This document shows, one piece after another, positions 11,711 to 23,379 of a DNA stretch of 64,000 nucleotides. A program made the position numbers and the translations under genes. This DNA comes from Luzula sylvatica (Eukaryota > Streptophyta > Magnoliopsida > Poales > Juncaceae), in contig OX326959.1 in NCBI GenBank assembly GCA_946800325.1, positions 10,980,862 through 11,044,861 of the forward strand, given 5' to 3'. The notes under the pieces are model-generated. The model saw only the letters and a list, made by a program, of their open reading frames with translations, had not been told where the DNA came from and did no database searches. Numbering within the stretch: position 1 is the stretch's first letter; every line of letters starts with the position of its first letter.

Positions 11711-12984
11711 ATGGAGGGCGCGTACAACTCACGCACGCCGGAGGAGGTGTTTAGGGATTTCAGAGCCAGACGAGCTGGCATTGTCAAAGCTCTTACTACT
11801 GGTATTTTTTCAATTCCGTTGTCTACTAGTAATTTTTCAACTCAGTCCCTAAGCTTTTGTAATTAATTGATATTTCGAGTGATAATTCTTCCAGTGCTGG
11901 AAGTTTAGTGTCACGCCAATAAAGTTTCAATCTTTCAGGGATGTTTTCGTTTTTACCCTCTCTTACAATAGGCCAATGTTCGTTTCAGCCCCTTAAAAGA
12001 AAGTTTGCAGTTTCGAGTCATTTTTGCCCTTTCTGTACTTAATTTGAATATTTTTGTAAACGAATTTGCAGAAGTCGAGAGGTTCTACACACTCTGCGAC
12101 CCAGGCGAGAACTTCTTTCTTACATATCAAAGTTCAAAATTAAATTATTCCAAACACTCATATTTTTACTATTTTTATAACAGAGAAGGAGAATTTATGT
12201 CTGTACGGATTACCGAACGAGACGTGGGAAGTGAACTTGCCGGCCGAGGAAGTTCCACCCGAGTTGCCCGAACCGGTGTTGGGAATCAATTTCGCCCGTG
12301 ACGGAATGGACGAGAAAGACTGGCTCGCTCTCGTTGCCGTTCATAGCGATGCTTGGCTCCTCGCCGTCGCCTTCTACTTCGGCGCTCGCTTCGGCTTCGA
12401 CAAGGAATCACGGTATTTTAATTTCCAAAATACCCCTCGTTAGTCCTTACTTTAATTATTTCATATGGTCGTAGCTTATTTGTTTGTTTTATGATTTAAA
12501 GGAGGAGATTATTTAACATGGTCAATAATCTTCCAACGATATACGAAGTCGTGACCGGTACGACGAAGAAGCCCAATAAAGACAAAACCACCCCGAATAG
12601 TAGCACCAAGAGCAACAAATCCGGCTCCAAACCGGTACATTTTAAAATTTCAAAAATACCCTTTTAATTAACTATTAATCTTTTTTTTAATTAATTACGT
12701 AGCCGATGCGACCAATGGAGTCGCACTCGAAGCCGCCACCGAAGCCGAAGGACGAAGACGATAGCGGAGACGAGGAAAACGGAGACGAAGTGGAGGAAGA
12801 GCAAGGCAATACTCTTTGCGGGTCTTGCGGTACCAATTACGGCACGGATGAGTTTTGGATTTGTTGTGATTTGTGCGAGCGTTGGTTCCATGGAAAGTGC
12901 GTCAAGATCACGCCTGCGAGGGCCGAGCATATCAAGCAGTATAAATGCCCTGATTGTACCTCGAAGAGGCCTCGCGCGGCATGA
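11711..12984 (+). CDS. Alfin-like PHD-finger protein, 5 exons
   Basis: Coding exons are 11711-11801, 12072-12104, 12184-12412, 12502-12634 and 12703-12984: 768 nt, 255 residues. The N-terminal Alfin domain (about 8-145) includes [40 protein letters not shown] and [20 protein letters not shown], matching plant AL1-AL7 proteins as I remember them. After a basic and acidic linker, residues 201-247 form a C4HC3 PHD finger (C201, C204, C217, C220, H225, C228, C244, C247) with the aromatic cage residues of the family. These proteins bind H3K4me3 in the nucleus and recruit repressive chromatin complexes. Exon 2 is a 33-nt microexon, and its 3' end requires a GC donor (CCAG then gcgaga) to give [11 protein letters not shown]. 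The other introns are GT..AG. It looks intact. Confidence 0.95.
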
Positions 12985-14055
12985 ATTATGGTTTGCGGAG
13001 AGTGGGGGGAATTAGGGGTTCGAGTAGTTTGACACAAAACGTGTTTGGTTTTAAGTCGTGCGTGTGTGAATTGGTGTCCTTGTAGTGTTGTAAGTGTTTG
13101 TACTTTTGGCGTTGTTTAAGAGTTGTAGGGGTCCCTTTAATTTTAATTGTGGTTTGAAGTACTAATTAGTTTTTTTTTTAATTATCCGTTGTTAATTGTT
13201 CTTTTGAGTTGTGCTTCTTGTTTTAGTAACGAGTTTTTTTTTGCAATTTCATATGATAAATGTTTGTAAGAGTGCGAAAATAGATATCTAACTATCTCAA
13301 TAATATTCAAATTAGTACTAACGATCAAGTTGTAACAAATATTATTTCACATTCGTCTTGACTCGAAATTACCATTTTCGACATTAAAAAAAGATTTCGA
13401 GTTGTCTCACCATGTAAGTTCACAGGGAACTTTTAAGTCATTGTACATGTATCTTCTCGTGATACTTCAACTCATAATATTTATCATTGTTTCTCCGATA
13501 AATTGTAGTGATAATATGACCGCCGAATATGTTCGGTGGAAAGCCTGATTCACAAGTGTTTACGATAATTCATGGTTTTCTCCAATATTTTATTAAATTA
13601 TATTATAGTCGAATAAATTAACCATACTACTAGAATAAGCAAATATTAGTCTGGATCCTTAGATATTTATTTTACTAGTAACATTCAGTTGTTATTTATT
13701 TCTATTTTGGAATAATATCTCTTAGTTGTATTTTTCATGAAGGATGAAGTAGCACATAAATGTTAGTCTTATATATTAATAAAATCCTGGATAATTTGAT
13801 TTGGATCAAAACGCCTTATGTGTGTGTATTCATGCAGATTGGGTGCCCCATTATTCTTTCTTTGAAAAAGTTATAGCCACAGGATTGACCTACGATTAAA
13901 AAAGAAATTATAAATTATAAATATATTCACTGCTTTTTATAGCCACATGATTGACCTAGCACCACTCAATGAAGCTATTATTTCACTCATACGGCCATAC
14001 CCAAGAAAGCCCAATGTAGTTATTATTTCAGCCCCATTAACATGAGAAATTATAC
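12985..14055. other. Alfin-like 3' UTR, then featureless intergenic DNA
   Basis: The first 200-250 bp are T/G-rich and probably the 3' untranslated region. From about 13.2 to 14.05 kb I recognise no gene, terminal repeat or tandem array. Confidence 0.5.
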
Positions 14056-15040
14056 TTGGGAAATTTTCAAAACCCACCTAACTTTTTTGGATATTGCAAA
14101 AAAAACCCTAGTTTTTTGGAAACTCCAAAAACCTTCTCAAACCAAACTTTTGTTTTCAAATATCCTCCTATGAGAGTTAAATTTAACTTTGGATGGGGTT
14201 AAATATTTTTTGGACCAAAATACCCTTCTATTTTCATATTTGGATGGGGTTAAATTTAGCTTCGGAATTGTATAATTTAATTATCAAGAATAAACGACAA
14301 CAAAATGAATTGATAGTTTCGTCTAAAAAAGGAAATGATAATTTCGACAACAGAAATAGTTTTTCATGTTTTTATATTAACATGATAATTTGAGATTTTA
14401 CATGAAATTACTTCAAAGTACAGTTCTCCTTTTATATATGCAAGGATATAGGAAAGGAAATCATATTTTGAGATTTCAATGTAAAGTTCGTGATATTTTG
14501 AGATTTTTTTTTTTGGACTGTACATAAATTTAATCTACCTTTGTTCTGAAAAAGAATTCACAAAACCTCAATAATTATAGCTGAATTCAACCTCCCAATA
14601 GGCATGACAATATTTGTTTAGATATAAACATGTACCATTCAGATGCTGTCTCAATTCAGGTTAAATTATTGATTATGAGCCAATCGGCATGACAATATTT
14701 AATTTTATAGATTAGAAATATAAGTAATATTTTTTCTAATTAAACTTAATTATTGTTTTTAACAAATGATTGCATTTTTGTTGCGACATATAAGATATTT
14801 TTTCAGATAATACTTAAGGAACATGAATCATTATAGTCATTTTTGGTATATATTTGATTTATTTAGAATTTTCAAGTTCCATATGCAGGGTTGGAATATT
14901 AAATTATGTTGAAAATATTGAAAATTGTACATCATCTAAAAAATAAAATGTACATATGCAGAGTTAAAAAAAATAGTACTTCTCTTTTTTCTATCTTTAA
15001 AAAAACAATTAGTATATTTTGTCAGGGCAGAACCCCACCA

Positions 15041-15835
15041 TGAGGCCTGGCGACCCCACCACGAGGCCGGGCCGGACCCCCCCACCCCGAGTCCCTCTTC
15101 GGGCAGGACCCCCCCCCCCCCCCCGAGGCCCGACCCCTCTTCGGGCAGGACCCCCCCCCCCCCGAGGCCCGACCCCTCTTCGGGCAGGACCCCCCCCGAG
15201 GCCCGACCCCTCTTCGGGCAGGACCCCCCCCCCCCCCCCGAGGCCCGACCCCTCTTAGGGCCCGACCCCTCTTCGGACCGGACCCCCCGAGGCCCGACCC
15301 CTCTTCGGGCCGGACCACCCCCGAGGCCCGACCCCTCTTCGGGCCGGACCCCCCCCCCGAGGCCCGACCCCTCTTCGGGCCGGACCCCCCCCCCCCGAGG
15401 CCCGACCCCTCTTCGGGCCGGACCCCCACCCCCCCCGAGGCCCGACCCCTCTTCGGGCCGGACCCCCCACCCCCCCCGAGGCCCGACCCCTCTTCGGGCC
15501 GGACCCCCCCCACCCCCCCCGAGGCCCGACCCCTCTTCGGGCCGGACCCCCCCACCCCCCCGAGGCCCGACCCCTCTTCGGGCCGGACCCCCCACCCCCC
15601 CGAGGCCCGACCCCTCTTCGGGCCGGACCCCCCCCCCCCCGAGGCCCGACCCCTCTTCGGGCCGGACCCCCCCCCCCCCCCCCCCCCGAGGCCCGGCCCT
15701 TCTTCGGCCGGACCCCCACCCCCCGAGGCCCGGACCCCCCTCAAGGCCCGGCCCCTCTTCGGGCCGGACCCCCCCAAGTCCGGACCTTCTTCGGGCCGGA
15801 TCCCGAGGCCCGGCCCATTATTTGGCCGGCCCACC
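15041..15835. repeat. C-rich minisatellite, left arm
   Basis: About 22 units of 33-38 bp each contain GAGGCCCGACCCCTCTTCGG followed by 'gccggac' and a C run of 5-20. On the minus strand these are G runs every 10-15 bases, a pattern compatible with G-quadruplexes, and the GGCCCG/CGGGCC parts can pair within a unit. Unit lengths vary mainly in the C run. The long open frames across it arise because stop codons are absent from such GC-rich repeats. Confidence 0.95.
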
Positions 15836-15871
15836 ACACACACACACCCATACAGAGGAACACACACAACA

Positions 15872-15911
<40 letters not shown>

Positions 15912-15990
15912 GACACCACACACACACACACAACACATACAAATACAAATACAGAGGCACACACACACATACAAAAGAGACACACACACA
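15836..15990. repeat. (CA)n microsatellite, left arm
   Basis: Interrupted CA dinucleotides directly abut the C-rich minisatellite, with the longest pure run near 15879-15909. The reverse-complement TG tract lies at the same relative place in the right arm. Confidence 0.95.
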
Positions 15991-16939
15991 TGCAAAATAC
16001 CCACCAACAATAAACTAGCTCGAACAGACACATGTACGTAGACATGAATATTGCTCCTTTTTCGTCACAGTGGAATTTCTTGTCTTGAGATTTCGAACTC
16101 TTACGTCTTAATAAATTCGATTCGATCGTCCAACTTATTGCATTTCTGCATCAATTGTCAAAACTAATTACAGTAAATAATTAAGAAAACAGATTGGCTT
16201 ATTAAGAAAGAAGTAAAATTTAAAATTACCTTGTATAGATAAAAAAAAAGTGTTATGCAAAGAGATTCTTGGGCTCGAGGAGAACACCAATTTGTCTATC
16301 ACAGAAAACAGAATTTAATCAAGAGGGTTGCGTCGAGAGTCTGTTATAGTTGTTGCAATTGTCAAAGTCGAATCCATCCATCTAACAAGAAAGTAAAAGT
16401 AAGTATATGTTGTAATAATTATCAAATGAAAATTCGAATCAGTAATGACCATGTGCTCTAAATTGAAACAAAAAAAATCCATCCATGCATTTCATAAGTT
16501 TTAAAAGCACAAGCGTTTTGACTTAATTGCAAAAACTGAAACTTTGAGAAGAAATTGCCTAAATTAAGCATCACAGATTCTCAGGTGTATAAATTTAAGG
16601 AGAAAATACTTAAATTGCACTGAAATTAACAAGAAATACAGTGTCTAAATTGCAAAAGGACTACAAAATCGCAAAACAGTCCCTACATGCTTTAAGAACT
16701 AACATAAATGATCACAATAAAGACTGTCGACAAAACTTAGTAATCGAAATAAACAATTTAGGTTCTTTTTGAAAGTTCTTCACAAAAAAATGAACCACGA
16801 AGAGGAGAAATGGCATAATATACCTGATTAGGAGATTGGTACACTTGCTATCTGCCGGAACCAACCACTCGGATTCAAGGCGGCAGTGCTAAACTCGCTA
16901 TCTGCCAGAAAATCAATCTTTTTGACTGGTTCTCGTGAT

Positions 16940-17002
16940 TCAGGGAGGAAATCTAGCTTGTCGCTCGGCTTGGGAAGTGAGATATTTGAGTCCAGTCGCC
17001 AT
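16940..17002 (-). other. Conserved 20-codon micro-ORF, left arm copy
   Basis: On the minus strand an ATG at 17002 opens MATGLKYLTSQAERQARFPP and a stop. A TATATAA-like box at about 17117-17133 lies some 120 bp upstream. The right-arm copy differs at one residue (R for G at position 4) and by two synonymous third-base changes. It may be the start of a captured gene, an upstream ORF or chance. I do not recognise the peptide. Confidence 0.35.
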
Positions 17003-17610
17003 TAATTGGTTGAGAAGAGTTGAGACATAATTATAAATTACTGTATTATTGTCTGGGAAGAGGAGAAGAAGAAACGAAAGATGGGTTTTGAAGAATGAGA
17101 GAAGGTATGAGCGAAGGGGATTATATAAGGGCAATTGGGGATTTTCCAACGTTCGATTCCCCAACGTTCGGATTTCTAAAACAAACGACAGTTGGCGTTG
17201 GATACTAATCATCTCCAGTTCGTATAGAAACAGAGGATGCAGTCCGCTGGTTTTTATTTATTTGTTCATGCTGTTAATAAATATATTTTTTTTGTAATAT
17301 TAGTATGTATTATGAGTCTATGCCTCAACTCGATTGTTTTGAAATGAATTTAGTTCGAAAGTCAACTTTTATTTATTTTTCCGAATTTAAGCTGTAATTA
17401 TCAAGAATTTACCATTTCTTTTGTCTGAAACTATTCAGGAGAAATTACCGTACAAAACTAACAAATTTATATCCGGGGCAAGAAGCAAAGTAGGGAAATC
17501 ATATTTACATGTAACGCCATCGAAGGTATCAACTCAGTCACATAATTAGACCCTGCGACTGGGTACATTTTACATTTTCACCCCTCCTCTTTAATTCAAG
17601 GAAATTACAT

Positions 17611-18060
17611 TTTCACCCCTTATTTTATATAAATTGTCTGTCTTTCATTTCTTTGTCTCATGTAATTATGATAGTACCAGAGGGCCATAGTAATGTAGTA
17701 TCGTGGCGAATAATCGATCAGAACTATATAATAAATTAAACGGTCATTTTGTCGTTATGTTCTGAAAATTATCGCTACTACGACTTTATTTGATATACAA
17801 ATGTGTTTATAATAAATTAAACCGTTTAACCTAGAACACTATATCTTTCAACACTATATAATATTTTTCCAAAATTTATATATTTCAAAACTCTATAACA
17901 ATCTTCCAAAATTTGTGTAAATCGAAAACTTTTGTAACCTTTCATGTTTATTGCAATTTTTATAGTTTTTGTAATTACATTTAAACAAAATGAATCCTCG
18001 CGCATTGCTGCAGGTGTAGGGTGTGCTAACATGTTTTCTTAGTTCCTTTTTTCTTTTTGG
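17611..18060. other. Left-arm-specific insertion or right-arm deletion
   Basis: The two arms align up to 'ggaaattaca' at 17610, and alignment resumes in the 'ttggacatttatgtaatttt' repeats after about 18.06 kb. The ~450 bp between has no counterpart in the right arm. No clear target duplication was found, so insertion and deletion are both possible. Confidence 0.5.
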
Positions 18061-18500
18061 TTTAGTTTGGACTTTTGTGCAATTTGATTGTTTTGTTGGA
18101 CATTTAAGTAATTTTAGAAATGTTGTTGTTTGATGAATTTATTGATATTTATTGATATTTGTGTAATTTGTTGGAGATTTATGCAATTTTGGATTTATTT
18201 GTAAGATGAGGCAAAACTGGAATTATTTGAAATTTATTGTTTGTATTGGACATCTATGTAATTTTAGAATTTTATTGTTTTGCTGGACTTGTAAGTAATT
18301 TTCGAAATTTTGTTGTTTCCTGAATTAATTTTCAATTCATTGATATTTGTGTACTTTGTTGGACATTTATGTAATTTTGGATTTATTAGTAAAATGAGGT
18401 AAAAATGGACTTATTTGTAATTAATTGTTTGTTTTGGACTCGTATGTAATTTTAGAATTTATTGTTTTGCTGGACTTTGTTTGTAATTTATTGTTTCTTC
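18060..18500. repeat. ~190-bp tandem repeat, left arm
   Basis: Two to three drifted units contain 'ttgatatttgtgtaatttgt', 'tggacatttatgtaatttt' and 'attgttttgctggactt'. The counterpart in the right arm is at about 32460-32870 in reverse complement. Confidence 0.7.
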
Positions 18501-18949
18501 AATCCTAAAACTGAGATTTGTGTAAAAATTGCTGGACTTGTTTGTACCATATTTGAAGATACGAACAGTACCGGTACCATATCATCATCGGAAAACACAC
18601 ATACATAAAAAGACAAAATAAATTCCCATTTCAATTTTATAAACAAGTTCCCATACATTTTTGGGTACCAATACACCTCGGTACCAATACAATCACATTT
18701 CGATACACATACAAACATTTATAACACAATTATTTTCAACTCTAATTCAAACCCTAAAAACACTCATATCACATTCACATTCACATTTACATTCAATCTA
18801 AAAACATCCATATTCTTCTTATTCTAACTTGTCGACCTTTTAACTTGCCGGGGCTATATTTACAAAAAACCTCATCTCATCAACGCACTTCTTCTCCTGT
18901 CTCTGAAATCCCGAGCTTCTTCTCCTGTCTCTAGAAAGCGGGCCCACCA

Positions 18950-19205
18950 CACTTCCTCTCTTCAAGCTCCATTATCGCATCCAAGCTTCTTCGACATTCA
19001 AATTGGAGCTCCACTTATAAGTTCACCAACTTCAAGCTCCATTATCGCATCCAAGCTTCTTCGACATTCAAATTGGAGCTCCATTACTAAGTTCAACTTC
19101 AAGCTCCATTATCGCATCCAAACTTCTTCGACATTCAAATTGGAGCTTTACTTCTAAGTTCACCAACTTCAAGCTCCACCAACTTCAAGCTCCATTATCG
19201 CATCC
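18950..19205. repeat. ~60-70-bp tandem repeat, left arm
   Basis: Three to four units repeat 'caagctccattatcgcatcc', 'aagcttcttcgacattcaaa' and 'ttggagctccac'. The right arm carries the same array reversed at about 31775-32015 with a similar copy number. Confidence 0.85.
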
Positions 19206-19621
19206 AATCCCGAGTATATCAAATTCCTAATCTGAAAATTAGTTCAAAAATTAAAATTCAACTCAATATAATTAAATAGAAGTAATAATTCTCAATTTCA
19301 GAAAAATCCAGATAAATAACAACACAATTAGAGCCTTAAAAACATCCTAATAAACCCTAATTTGCCCCAATCATTCGTAATAAACACTAAAATAGCTTAT
19401 TGAACCCTAATAAGCAGCCAATTATCCTCCAATCCATCAAAATTAGCCCCGATACAGAAAACACAGCCCCATTCACATGAATTGAATTAACCGATAACAA
19501 CATCAATTAAAGACCCAATTCATGTAAAATCAGTCAATTTAGACAATATTAATAAAAAATCAAATTAATTAAGCACAAACGTTACTGGAAACTAAGAAAT
19601 TCCTACAAAATTGAAACTTAC

Positions 19622-19830
19622 CGCGGATAGCATGAGGCCGACGAGAGTGACCTTCGCACGAGTGAACCATGGCCGTCGAGAATGAGCGGTCGCGAGTCTG
19701 AGCTTGAGAATCGCCTCGGATTCGCTCGCTTGAGAGAAGGGCTCGCTTGAGAGTCGCCTCGGATTACCTCGGAGAGAAGCTTTTGTGTGATAGAGAAAGA
19801 GCTCGCGAGGGAGGGAGAGATGGGAGGGTT
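19622..19830 (-). pseudogene. Exon-like fragment ending at a GT donor, left arm
   Basis: On the minus strand a GC-richer stretch reads in one frame WFTRAKVTLVGLMLSA and then a consensus donor GTAAGT at 19621. The right-arm copy keeps this frame with conservative changes (WFTRAKLTLVGLVLSA). It looks like the first exon and intron start of a gene captured by the repeat. I cannot name the source, and no matching downstream exon was found. Confidence 0.4.
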
Positions 19831-20544
19831 TTGATGGAGAAAAAGCTAAAATAGGTAAAAAGAACGGTAGTGAGTCAGTGACGGAGAAACAAAATAAATT
19901 GCAAAAAAAAAGAAAAATAAAACTCCAATCCGGCAATAGTACAATAAAAATAATGATAATTATAATTTCCCTCAATTGAAAGGGTAAATCTGATGAAATG
20001 GATTATGGGCAGCAATAAATAGAAGAACAAAATGAAAAAAAGAAGAAGAATATTAATTGAAGATATAATTAACGTGAAATAGAAGGGGTAAGGTGAAAGT
20101 TTGTACAATTTGGTACTAGGTCATGTGGATCCCATTTGTCAGTTCACCAACCTGCCCTTGTTGACGTGTCACCTTCATATTTTTTTTAGACATTTTGCCC
20201 GTAGGCAATGTCACCTTCATAGATTCATATGATTCAAAATTTAATTTTATGTTAATTAACTAAAATTATTTGACAGTTTGTTTTTTCCAATTTAACTGCA
20301 TTTATCCAATTTTGTCCGCACTTGTGCAACTCTAAACTCACGTTGTGATAATATACAAATAGTTATACATAAGGTATAAATCTAGTTCGATTTTTTTTAT
20401 ACAAAATGTTTTTCATGTAAAAAAAATTAAAGCTCAAAATATTATTTTACATACATAAAGATATATTACAGATCTAAAAATGTATAACATGTATTGTATT
20501 TAAAAATATATATATAATACGTCTAAAAATGTATAAAAGTAGGA

Positions 20545-22210
20545 AATTTTTTACAACTAACCACGTTTGAAAACAAAATTACAAAAATAATCAAGTTTTG
20601 AAAGAAATTCCGAAAATGTCTTTTGCGGGATACCATTCAGCGCCTTTTTTAAATTGCGGGGAATCATTCAGCGCCTTTGTTTAGGGGAGTAATTAAGGGT
20701 GCTAAATAAAGGCGCCGAATGAAACAGCGCCAGGCGCTGAATGAATCAGCGCCATTTCACAGATATTTAAAAAAAAAAAAAATTATTCCACTCCAAGATG
20801 TACCTGCCGAATTCTCCATTATTTAATTATTACGTTCAATTATCGTGATAAATAAGATATATAATTAAATATTCAGTAAAATTTATTCAAATTTATGAAT
20901 TCGAATGAAAATTAATTATGTATTAAGTTAACAGCTAATATGTACTAGTTATCATTTTAATTAAATATACGAATCGAAATTATCCAAATTTTATCATAAC
21001 ATTTCTATGTTATAATTAATATATTTAATTAAAATGATAACCAGTACATGTTAGCTGTTAACTTAATATGTAATTAATAATTGTTCGAATTCATAAATTT
21101 GAATAAATTTTACTGAATATTTAATTATATATCTTAATTATCAATATAATTGAACGTAATAACTAAATAATGGAGAATTCGGCGGGTACATTTTGGAGCA
21201 AATTAATTTTTTTATTTTTAATATCCGACATACACACGTGACCATGTGGAAAAAATATGTAAAAAAATTAAACCCCTCCAAAGTGTACACGCCGAATTCT
21301 CCATTATTTAGTTATTACGTTCAATTATATTGATAATTAAGATATATAATTAAATATTCAGTAAAATTTATTCAAATTTATGAATTCAAACAATTATTAA
21401 TTATATATTAAGTTAACAGCCAACATGTACTCGTTATTATTTTAATTAAATATACTAATTAGGACATAGAGATGTTATGGTAAAATTTGGATAATTTCGA
21501 TTCGTCTATTTAATTAAAATGATAACAAGTACATGTTAGTTGTTAACTTAATATATAATTAATAATTGTTTGAATTCATAAATTTGAATAAATTTTACTG
21601 AATATTTAATTATATATCTTAATTATCAATATAATTGAACGTAATAACTAAATAATGGAGAATTCGGCGTGTACACTTTGGAGGGGTTTAATTTTTTCAC
21701 ATATTTTTTCAACAGGGTCACGTGTGTATGTCGGATATTAAAAATAAAAAAAATTAATTTTCTCCAAAGTGTACACGCCGAATTCTCCATTATTTAGTTA
21801 TTACGTTCAATTATATTGATAATTAAGATATATAATTAAATATTCAGTAAAATTTATTCAAATTTATGAATTCGAACAATTATTAATTACATATTAAGTT
21901 AACAGATTACATGTACTGGTTATCATTTTAATTAAATATATTAATTATAACATAGAAATGTTATGATAAAATTTGGATAATTTCGATTCGTATATTTAAT
22001 TAAAATAATAACCATTACATATTAGCTGTTAACTTAATACATAATTAATATTCATTCAAATTCATAAATTTGAATAAATTTTACTGAATATTTAATTGTA
22101 TATCTTAATTATCAATATAATTGAACGTAATAACTAAATAATGGAGAATTCGGCTGGTACATCTTGGAGTGGAATAATTTTTTTTTTTAAATATCTGTGA
22201 AATGGCGCTG
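20545..22210. mobile_element. Cluster of three palindromic MITE units within a larger inverted repeat
   Basis: Three ~375-bp palindromic units (about 20808-21185, 21293-21672, 21778-22153) each start and end in 'ccgaattctccattattta' read inward, and turn around a 'acatgtactggttatcattt' core. They are separated by two ~110-bp spacers that are inverted copies of each other, both containing 'cacgtg' and 'tatgtcggatattaaaaat'. The outermost sequences 'atcagcgccatttcacagat' and its complement frame the set. Left of this lies a module with 'ggcgctgaatg' and 'aaaatgtcttttgcggg' that recurs at 60.9 kb. The right outer end is cut off by the truncated hAT-type element. No coding capacity. Confidence 0.75.
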
Positions 22211-22615
22211 ATTCATTATTTAAATATTTTTTTTGTTCGGATACAGTGAAGATACAACATGATACATGTGAGATACTTTTCGAATACAGCTGCGATACTT
22301 CATTCAGGATATTTCGGCCCATAATATTTTTAAATAAATTATATATGATAGTTCTATATTAGTTCTAGGTACTTCTATAATAAGTTTATGATATTTTATT
22401 TTACATATTTGTATTGTTTGGTTGATTTTATTTATTGTCGCGATATTTGATTTAAATATTTGATTTATTTTATTAATTATATATAATATAAATATATTAA
22501 AATAATAATTATGTAGCCCTATTTGTATGCGTGGTTTTTTTTAAAATTGTTGTATAGCCGTATGTATCGTATGGGATACGATATTCGTATCCGTATCCGT
22601 ATCCATCCAACATAG
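22211..22615. mobile_element. Truncated copy of the GATACGG hAT-type element
   Basis: In reverse complement this matches the element at 4242-4803: CTATGTT end at 22615, 'atacggatacgaatatcg', the AT-rich middle with 'attaattatataaaataaat'-like words, and the 'gggccgaaatatcctgaa' block. The opposite end is shorter, lacks the TIR and runs into the palindrome cluster. No target duplication remains. Confidence 0.7.
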
Positions 22616-22689
22616 TATATCATATCATACATCTAAAAATATATTAACACATAAAGATATATCATACATCTACAAAAAAAACTATAAAA

Positions 22690-23335
22690 CATGAATGAAG
22701 AACAACGTGCGTTTTGAAATGCACAAAATGCGATCAAAATTGAAAAAAAAATCAAACTGTCAAGTGTCGCTCTCATATTGATAACGTGCAATATAGTGCA
22801 TAGCTATGGGGTGCACAATTTTTCTCCTATATTAATTTACCAAGATTATCAATCTTTTGTGACACTTCTAGAAATAAAAATAGAATAAAACATTAATATT
22901 TTGTTCAAATTTTCAAAATCAAATTAATCATTAACAATATGATCTTAATCATACTTTTATAATTACTTTTAAGTAAATATCTTTATAACTTTTATTTTTT
23001 TGTCATATCAAGTACAATACAATATTAGTTTTATATATTTATAAATAATTTATTTTTTGATTAAAAATGTTTGGTATTAATATCTAATTAGGAAATATTA
23101 TAATTTATTTGAAATAAAATCATAAATTATATTTGTATTGAATTTTGTAAACTTCAAAAGAATTATGGAACTTTGTCTATTAATAATAAAATAGCATGAT
23201 AAGGGAAATAATATGATAAAGGAGGTTATATCTATAAATAATCATTTTTTAGTTGATTCACTTTTGACAGTTTCTTCCTTCGTTTGGTTTGGTTCATCTC
23301 CGTTATCCTTTATCCTTTAAATATTTAAGTTAATA
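22690..23335. other. AT-rich intergenic DNA, nothing recognised
   Basis: No gene, terminal repeat or tandem array recognised. Confidence 0.5.
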
Positions 23336-23379
23336 TAATGCTACCCCTTTTGCTGGCTCCCGGCTGAGCCACGTCACCC

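Larger units (their letters stand above)
14060..20272. repeat. Left arm of a large inverted repeat (~6.2 kb)
   Basis: Read in reverse complement, this stretch matches 30829-39500 in order: the 'gcttcggaattgtataattta' end block, the C-rich minisatellite, the CA microsatellite, the micro-ORF, the 190-bp and 60-bp tandem repeats, and the exon-like end. Over a ~330-bp block (19.3-19.62 kb against 31.37-31.7 kb) I count roughly a dozen differences, so about 96% identity there; the outer ends are less alike. Homology stops near 'aaaattatttga' at 20272. It may be one long terminal repeat of a giant element or one of two copies inserted in opposite orientation. Confidence 0.85.

Noticed and set aside
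15019..15987. Open frames of 80-320 codons on both strands, rich in Gly/Pro/Arg
   Set aside because: They run through a GC-rich minisatellite and a CA repeat in several frames at once; the lack of A/T-rich stop codons explains them. The same applies to 34444-35642.
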